In this document: positions 57,840-64,000 of the stretch, piece after piece
Position numbering within the stretch: the stretch's first letter is position 1
Layout of the letters: every line of letters starts with the position of its first letter
Assembly: GCA_015227615.1 (NCBI GenBank)
Contig: JAALGZ010000015.1
Coordinates: forward strand, 645,001 to 709,000
Length of the DNA: 64,000 nucleotides
DNA from: Labyrinthula sp. Ha
Taxonomy: Eukaryota > Sar > Bigyra > Labyrinthulida > Labyrinthulaceae
Reading direction: 5' to 3'
Translations under genes and position numbers: made by a program
Notes under the pieces: generated by a model
Databases searched by the model: none
What the model was told of the DNA's origin: nothing
Seen by the model: the letters and a program-made list of their open reading frames with translations, nothing else

Positions 57840-59830
57840 CAGCTAAGGTAAGAGTTTCGGCTGGATCGATGCTATTGGCGAGCTCAGAACACAGGCTCAG
57901 GCTACACATGATCGTTCTATTAAATCTTTTAACAATTGTTTTGCCGTTGATGGAAAGGGTTCAAAACTTTCTAAGTAAAAAGATTTTACTGATCGGTTGA
58001 ATGAGTCTATGAGAGAAGGATTTGCATCTGAGAGTAATCTTGGGCAACACACCGACAAAACGATTCTTGATTTTCCTGAGACTGGGTGGCAACCTTACCT
58101 AAAACCAAAAAGCAAACTAAAAAAATATACTGGGAATTTGTAAACAAAGAGCCTATATTTTTCCTTATTCTTACGCACATCTTGAATGGTTTAATCTCAA
58201 GCTCAAGGGTGATATAAACTCTTTCTAAAGCAAAACGATGGACTCTTAATTGATGGATTTCGCATAAAGACACGCAGATTGAGGTTGACGAGCAGGGAAC
58301 CCTGAAAACTTTATTTAATTTTTTTTTCACTGGAGTAAAAATTTGAAAGAAGGTAGCAGCGACCATTTTCGAAGAAATTAAAGAGATACATATTTGTTTT
58401 ATTTCTTTCGACCAAGAAGAGAATGAACATATTATAAATGAGCAAGTGAACAGGCTTGGAACTGAAATTCAGCTGCACCTAAGAATTCATCAGGATCTTG
58501 TATATCTAAAGCTTACGTTTGCTACTTAGAACAAACTATGCCATTATTTTTTAATATTTTACACGGGTGCGTACTAAGATGGATGAAGCTATATTCAAGA
58601 AAAATATGAATTACCACAATGATATTTTGATAGACATTCTCTCTTTGAAAGAATTTTCAAAGAACTTGATCACGCTGAAGGTGATGAAGATAGAACTCTA
58701 CACCTCAATATGAATGTCCCAGGAATTAAAGACGCTACAATTCCTATGAAGTATGGTGTGAGATGTTCTATGTGAAAATCTGCTTCTAATTCTCGTTGCT
58801 AAAAATAATATCCTAAAACTGATGTATCATTGAAAAGACATATGAGACTATCAGTATTAAAACAGGCCTTCTGAGAAAAACGGCTGATGACAATTTTTAT
58901 GAAGTAGATATATCCCTCTCCCACAACTCTGGGCTAATGGTTTCACTTCTGAGGGAAAGAAATATACTTAGAAAGGGACATCTTGCTCGAAATCAACATA
59001 GACTGTAGTTAAACAAATAAATTTTGTTTCTAATGGTACTCATCCAATTAAGCTTCCACTTTTTTTCTCCGGGGTGAAGTTTTCCAATACAACACTTCCT
59101 TTATCCTTCTCATGCAATTGACCAGGAGCTCTCAAACTGAAGCATGATTTCTTGACTCTTCAAGGAGCGAAACCCTTATTAAAGTATTTTGCAGGTGTCT
59201 TTTTAAATTTCGTTTCTCATTTGTTGTTGAATAGATCGTGCCAAGACTCAATAAGTAAACAACCTATTTCAGCCCAAGAAAACTCTTAATTCAACAAACA
59301 TTTTTTAATTTATATTAGTCTGAAAGTTTGTCTTGATCCCGTCTCAAGCAATAATCAATATCTGATCAATATTTCCACTCACAAGTCAGGAGACCCTCCA
59401 CCTACCTTTCTTTTTTTTCTGTTGTCTCTGGTACTAATAATTTTGGAATTGGTTTGGGAACCTTTACTTTTCTATCTCACGCCTGATGTTTTCTTGGGAA
59501 CCGCACCGCCTTATCCTCGAAAGTTTTTTACATTATTTTTAATTCATCTCTAATATAATTGAAATTATACATTTTCTTTTTCAATTTTTCTTTTCTTATA
59601 GAAATGTCCAGCTGCGTTTTCACTGTTTTCTTCAGTATCTTATTCTCACTCAACCATCTACTTTCTCGCGTGATTTACCATCTATGTCCAACAAGGTCTG
59701 TGCAAATCTTTTAATTTTTTATTCATAAATATATGAATTTGTTTGCATGTTGTTTCACTTCAATTTCTTCTTCTGAACATATCCAAGAACATCTTCAGTT
59801 GCCCTACGCCTAGCCATCTGACTTCTCCTT
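57840..59830 (+). pseudogene. decayed protein-coding stretch of unknown family
   Basis: Several plus-strand open pieces of 25-60 codons have protein-like composition, well above the surrounding DNA, but are broken many times. Recognisable runs include FPETGWQPYLKP near 58070, FDQEENEHIINEQVNRLG near 58420 and RTLHLNMNVPGIKDATIP near 58700. No family is recognised. A minus-strand piece starting at 59817 (MARRRATEDVLGYVQKKK) may belong to another remnant. No terminal repeats are seen, so I cannot say whether this was a host gene or part of a mobile element. Confidence 0.4.
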
Positions 59831-60022
59831 CCAGATAATTCGCATCTTGGATTTACTTTTTTTTCTTTTACTAGTTTTAGATTAAATATTTTGTAAAACT
59901 AGTTTAAATAAGGAAATATTTTAACCAATTGTATTCGAGTAGCTTTTATAAAACTAGACTCAATAAATATTAATCCGCCGAAATAATAATTCCAAAATAG
60001 TTTGTTCAAATACTTCAAAAGT

Positions 60023-60030
60023 GCATTACC
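60023..60030 (+). promoter_or_regulatory. candidate initiator GCATTACC of Nop4
   Basis: Begins 24 nt before the ATG at 60047; identical to the motif before the fucosyltransferase-like gene. Confidence 0.4.
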
Positions 60031-60046
60031 GTGGACAATAACAAGA

Positions 60047-62384
60047 ATGAATGAAAAATCGAAAGCCACAGTTTTCATAAACAATATAGCACGAGGAGTA
60101 AACAAAGAAGAGCTCACTGAGTTGTTTGGAGCTTATGGGCCTTTAAGATCTTGTTTCATAGTTATTCATAAAGATGGTCCTAATAAAGTAAAAATTACTT
60201 TTTTCTATTTATAAACAGGGCATGTCAAAGGGTTTTGGATTCGCTCAATATGTTGAAGTTGAAGATAGTAAAAAAGCAACTGAAGCACTTAATGGCTACA
60301 AGCTGAACAACCAATATATATCTGTGGAATCAGCGAAAGATCCAAAGATTAGAGTTCATGCTTCTTCGACGGTGCACAAAGCCAAGGAGGATTTATTCTT
60401 TACCTTGTCCAAAGACTCGAAGGATCCAGCCGCTACCGCAAATAACTTACGTGCTTCATCTATAATTCTGTTTGGACTTCCTGATAATTTAAGTCAAGCA
60501 GATCTCTTAAGAAAAATGTCTCGTTATGGTAAGGTAAACGCGATAGAGTATCCATTAAAATCATATTCTTTGAAACTTGGCAGAAGAGATTTTGAGCCGT
60601 TTAAAACAGCACTTGTAATTTTTACGAACAAAAAAGATGCAAATAAAGCATGTAAAATATTGGTCAATAAAAACTTTAACCTCGAGACTGAAGTTAAAGG
60701 AGAAAAAGTAAGGGTGATGCTAACTGCAAGAAAGTACACGCTTGTAGCGGTTGCCTTAAGAACAAAGAAAGGAAATAGAATTATTCTGCGAAATGTTTCT
60801 TTCAAAATCAAAACAAATGAAGAACTGTATGAAGAAGTGAAGAAATTCGGGTCGGTCGTTGGAGTAAATCTAAGTTTGAAAAGTTCTGAGGAGAAAGATG
60901 AGGAGGAACCCGCACCTCATCGCGGTTTTGCATTTATTCAATTTGCGTGTAAAGTTGATGCAACTGGGGCAATCAAGGAATTGAATGGAAAAAAAATTAG
61001 GAACAAGGAACTTGTTGCTGACTTTGCACTCGAATCGAAACTTTACGAGAAGTTGCAAAGTGAGGTTATAAAGGCTACTGCTGAGAAAAATGAGCCTGTA
61101 GAGACAGCAACACCTTTCACCAACGAAACTAAACAAATAATTGAAGAAGACGAGGACGAGTTAAATCATACCCTTTTTGTCCGAAACATTAAATTTGAAA
61201 CAACTCAAGATGAAATATTTGAGTTTTTCAAGCAGTTTGGACCTGTTAGATATGTGAAAATTTGCATGGATGAAAAGAAAAGATCTAGAGGCTCGGCATT
61301 TATCAATTTTTATAAGCAGACTTCTTATCAAAGAGCTCTTAATTCTGGTGTTGAAATGGAGTTCAAACCAAAAAATAAAGATTCCAAGCACCTGGCTGGT
61401 CAAAGTATTAGGCAAGGACTTGTCTTGCAAGGGAGGAATTTACTTTTGTCTCCAGCGATGGATAAAAAAAACGCAGCTTTATTGGCAGTTGAAGAAGAAA
61501 GAAAAGGAAACAAGCGAAATTTGTATCTTCTAAAGAAACAAATTCAAGAACATCAAATGGTTAAAGCTACAGATAGCAAGACAAAGGGAAAGGTACCTTC
61601 GTCAATTAAGAGAATGGTAAGCTTCTGGAGTCAATTTTTTAATGAAACTGCCCCTGTGATTAAGCCTAAAGAAGTATCTAAATTATTGCAAAAAACAAGG
61701 CTTAAATTTGAACCTTATTCTGATGAGCAAAAATATACCTTACCACAAAAAGATATAACAAAAAGAAAGTTCTTGTTGCAACAGCAAAAAGAAAAAATGC
61801 AGTCCCCAAAGTTTGTGGTGTCTGAAACAAGGTTGACAATTCTTAACTTAAACAAGAGAATTGTTGCAGATATTCTATTGAAATATATAGTTTCTTTCGT
61901 TCTTAAAGCAATAAAACTATCTCTTGGCTTAGAGTTAGATGAGTCAGAAGATGTAACTTCTTGTCGTGTTATGAGAGAAAAGGGGAATAAAAGTAAATCG
62001 AAAGGCTTTGCATTTGTAGACTTCCGCACGCCGAAAGACGCCATGTTAGCGAGAAAAGCGCTTGATAACAACATCCACCTTAGTTTCTTATCTGCAAGTG
62101 GAATTGATGGACTTAAATTTGGTGAAGATAGTAGGAGCCGGCTCATCGTGGAGTTTACGATGGAGGACAATGAAAAGAAAAACCTGATGCTGATGAAGCA
62201 AAAAGTTAACGAAAGGAATAGTAAAGAAAGGCTTCAAGCTATGAAAGTAGGAAAAGACTACCAACAATCAAAGGAAAAAAGTCGAAAGAAGAAAAAAAGG
62301 AAAAGCAAGGAGTTTACCGCGCAGAAAAAGATCAAAGTAACCAAAGCGGAAGAAAAGCCAGCTACTCGAAACAAATGGTTTTGA
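60047..62384 (+). CDS. NOP4: RNA-binding ribosome biogenesis factor Nop4/RBM28
   Basis: Exons 60047-60187 and 60219-62384 (31-nt intron) give 768 residues with five RNA-recognition motifs. RRM1 starts at about 8 (ATVFINNIARG, with RNP1 KGFGFAQYVEV completed by splicing), RRM2 at about 126, RRM3 at about 233 (RIILRNVSF, RGFAFIQF), RRM4 at about 363 (HTLFVRNIKF, RGSAFINF) and RRM5 at about 582 (TRLTILNLNK, KGFAFVDF). The NLYLLKK stretch between RRM4 and RRM5, and the long insert inside RRM5 ending CRVMRE, are diagnostic for Nop4/RBM28 rather than Mrd1/RBM19. The end is very basic. Family members act in the nucleolus in maturation of the 27S pre-rRNA for the large ribosomal subunit. Confidence 0.9.
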
Positions 62385-62559
62385 GTATTGACACCTTTTA
62401 TATTCGTTCTTTTCAGTGTGTTGGAAAATGTTAGAAAAGAGAATCTGCTTCACCAGTATCCAATTAGATTCAATTTTCTTTGATCTTTTCCTCGGTGATA
62501 GTTTATAACACGCAACGAATTACAAAATAAACTCTCAACGCAGAACTAGTATACATATA

Positions 62560-63843
62560 TCAATTAGATGACGCTGAACCACCATCATACCCAGCTGAGC
62601 CAGAGGAGCTTGAGGGCTTTCCAGAACTTGAATGAGTGGTACCTCCCAGGTCAATCCCAGATTCACCAACGATAACACTATCCTGTCTAGGTGGAGCTGG
62701 TTCCTCATCTACACTTTTTGCGCATTCCAAGATAGAGGATATATCATTAGGAAAACCATTTTTATCAAGAAGACCTTTGTTGATACAATTTTGAAACGGC
62801 GTCCAATGATCTACATTCGACCCAAACTTCTTGTGCTTTGTTTTTTTTCCTCCACTCTTCGTTAGCTTTATCTTTGGATGATCAACTAATTTTCTTATAG
62901 TCTTTCTAATGTTTTGTTTCTGTTCCTCAGACTCAAAGTTTAACTTATTTCTATTCTCGGGGTTCTTATTGTAAGGCATCAGAGCAATAACATAATCATC
63001 TGCTTTTGTTGCTGCTTCAAGTTCAGATACAAATTTTCCAACCTCAAGCCATTTTCCGTCATTCCATACCGCAGCTTCATACATACGTTCTTCAGAATTC
63101 CACTTTACACCAGAAAAGTTAGAATCTTCTCCTTCGTTACTTACACCTGTACTTTCGACAGTTGCTTCTTGTTCATTCACACCTTCTCTTATCTTCTTTT
63201 TAACGGCTTCACGCTTTTCTTGTTCGTTGATATATGATTGTAGCCGTTTAATATACTTATGCCTCCTTCTTGCAGCTTTCTCAGCATATTTCACAATCAA
63301 CTTATTTGTTTTTTCTACTTCTTTACCCTGATCTTCGCGGGATCTTTTCCTGGAGGAGTCATCGCTTCTACTTGTACTAGTTGCTGTCACTCCAACTGGG
63401 ACATGAAGGTTTGAGTAACTTCCGGAATATGAAGAGTTCTGAATTTGGCTAGGTAAATAGATATTTTGCATAGAGGGATTTGACACTAGTGTTGAATGAG
63501 CTGGAGCTAGGCTCTGTTGATAACTATGAGTTAAGTTTGCTGCCTGAGCGTTGATAATATCTTCCAAGCCCCTTGAGTTAACATTCAGCACTTGCGGATT
63601 TAAAACATTGTTATTCTGACCTAATCCATTAACAAAAACACGACCTTGGTATCCTGTATTAACTACCCCTTGTTGAACTTGTTGTACACCATTCTGAAGA
63701 TTCACGTTGCTGTTTACTGCAGATTGTAAAGACAATAGGTTTTGAAGGTGTTGGAAGTACTGCATGTTTTCTTTTGAATGTACAGGTAAATTATTCGTAG
63801 ATCCTTCTCTTTGTTTTCTCGAGCTGAAATTATTTCCGTTCAT
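62560..63843 (-). CDS. AP2-domain protein with Gln/Asn-rich N-terminus
   Basis: 427 residues, no intron. Residues 1-160 are low-complexity, rich in Asn, Gln and Ser. Residues 163-220 form a basic, probably helical block (SSRKRSRED, ARRRHKYIKRLQSYI) that resembles a basic region with a coiled coil. Residues about 244-304 match the AP2 DNA-binding fold: FSGVKWNSEERMYEAAVW, NDGKWLEVGKFVSELEAATKADDYVIAL and KLNF. The three-strand plus helix layout and the G-V-x-W, W-x-x-x-G-x-F and A-A-x-A-D-D-Y positions are preserved. A basic stretch (325-340) and a Ser/Gly-rich tail follow. It is probably a nuclear transcription factor. The upstream DNA carries CTAACGG about 30 nt before the ATG. Confidence 0.8.
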   Translation of the reverse strand: MNGNNFSSRKQREGSTNNLPVHSKENMQYFQHLQNLLSLQSAVNSNVNLQNGVQQVQQGVVNTGYQGRVFVNGLGQNNNVLNPQVLNVNSRGLEDIINAQAANLTHSYQQSLAPAHSTLVSNPSMQNIYLPSQIQNSSYSGSYSNLHVPVGVTATSTSRSDDSSRKRSREDQGKEVEKTNKLIVKYAEKAARRRHKYIKRLQSYINEQEKREAVKKKIREGVNEQEATVESTGVSNEGEDSNFSGVKWNSEERMYEAAVWNDGKWLEVGKFVSELEAATKADDYVIALMPYNKNPENRNKLNFESEEQKQNIRKTIRKLVDHPKIKLTKSGGKKTKHKKFGSNVDHWTPFQNCINKGLLDKNGFPNDISSILECAKSVDEEPAPPRQDSVIVGESGIDLGGTTHSSSGKPSSSSGSAGYDGGSASSN

Positions 63844-64000
63844 CTCTTTCCTTGTTGTAGTTATCCGTTAGAATGATGAGGTTCTAAGAAGTGTTCTGTT
63901 TATAAGAATTGATCAGCGATGGGAATGATGAACGAACATTGAACGAGTAAGTAGGTAATGACGTCATTAGATGTAATGGGATTAGAAATGTTTTGGTAAT
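63844..64000. promoter_or_regulatory. upstream region of the AP2-domain gene
   Basis: Promoter-proximal DNA cut by the window end. TAACGG (minus strand) lies at about 63865-63870. No second gene is visible. Confidence 0.3.

Noticed and set aside
58007-58366. 119-codon minus-strand frame
   Set aside because: The plus strand here looks more protein-like, and the minus frame has no family match; taken as a shadow of the decayed stretch.
60047-62384. Identification as Mrd1/RBM19 because of the multiple RRMs
   Set aside because: The NLYLLKK stretch and the insert within the last RRM match Nop4/RBM28, not Mrd1.
1-64000. Ciliate origin, suggested by tiny introns
   Set aside because: TAA, TAG and TGA all terminate well-supported genes, so the code is standard, and the AP2-domain gene is untypical of ciliates.
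1-64000. Nucleomorph origin, suggested by tiny introns and 1-bp gene spacing
   Set aside because: Nucleomorph genomes lack kilobase gene-poor stretches and would not be expected to keep mitochondrial carriers, PSD or complex I genes.
1-64000. Retrovirus-like, LTR or Polinton elements, CRISPR arrays, tRNA and rRNA genes
   Set aside because: I saw no reverse transcriptase, integrase, capsid or polymerase signature, no paired long terminal repeats in direct orientation, no regular short repeats, and no convincing tRNA T-loop and acceptor pairing. Subtle cases could escape reading by eye.

Overview
This is nuclear DNA of a microbial eukaryote, roughly two thirds A+T by eye. It has 23 protein genes I can support, most of them ordinary housekeeping genes: a cytochrome-b5-fused delta-9 desaturase, WDR70, Derlin, a KEA/TMCO3-type antiporter, phosphatidylserine decarboxylase, an O-fucosyltransferase-like protein, an F-box/RCC1 protein, complex I ESSS, FKBP, an acyl-CoA dehydrogenase, an oxoglutarate-type carrier, a RibD-C reductase, Serinc, an HMG box protein, MogA, RsfS, Nop4/RBM28 and an AP2-domain protein. 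TAA, TAG and TGA all end genes, so the code is standard. The AP2 domain and several plant-like families fit an alga, but no plastid-specific gene is present, so I do not name a lineage.

Two features set the genome apart. First, the introns are tiny: 14 of the 15 I could place by protein continuity are 28-35 nt and the other is 54 nt. Several genes appear whole only after these are removed: F-box/RCC1 (26451-27503), FKBP (28076-28493), the acyl-CoA dehydrogenase (33394-34654) and the unknown gene at 44896-45981. Second, gene islands alternate with long stretches without supported genes: 2390-9600, 12160-18650, 28500-33390, 37490-44890, 47190-51410 and 54230-60040. Inside islands genes are packed very tightly. 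Convergent neighbours can be 1-8 bp apart (WDR70/Derlin, acyl-CoA dehydrogenase/carrier, 45981/Serinc, MogA/RsfS) and divergent ones 40-150 bp apart.

The promoters show a pattern. Eight genes carry RCATTAC (usually followed by C or T) on the coding strand 17-64 nt before the ATG. The RibD-C and DUF1244-MogA genes share a 14-nt element, TTAACGGCATAYCG, beginning exactly 28 nt before each ATG. The TAACGG core recurs near other starts and forms a ten-copy cluster at 17711-18554, upstream of an unknown gene.

The gene-poor stretches are partly graveyards. Two inverted copies of a decayed protein-coding unit lie 30 kb apart (about 6480-8953 and 39108-41430). Their gene-distal 1.54 kb is nearly identical while the rest is strongly diverged. 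Another decayed coding stretch lies at about 57840-59830. I recognise no retrovirus, LTR element or Polinton, no CRISPR array, and no rRNA or tRNA gene.

The most interesting items are the candidate initiator motif, the shared 28-nt-spaced element, the tiny introns, the DUF1244-MogA fusion and the mosaic inverted relic pair.
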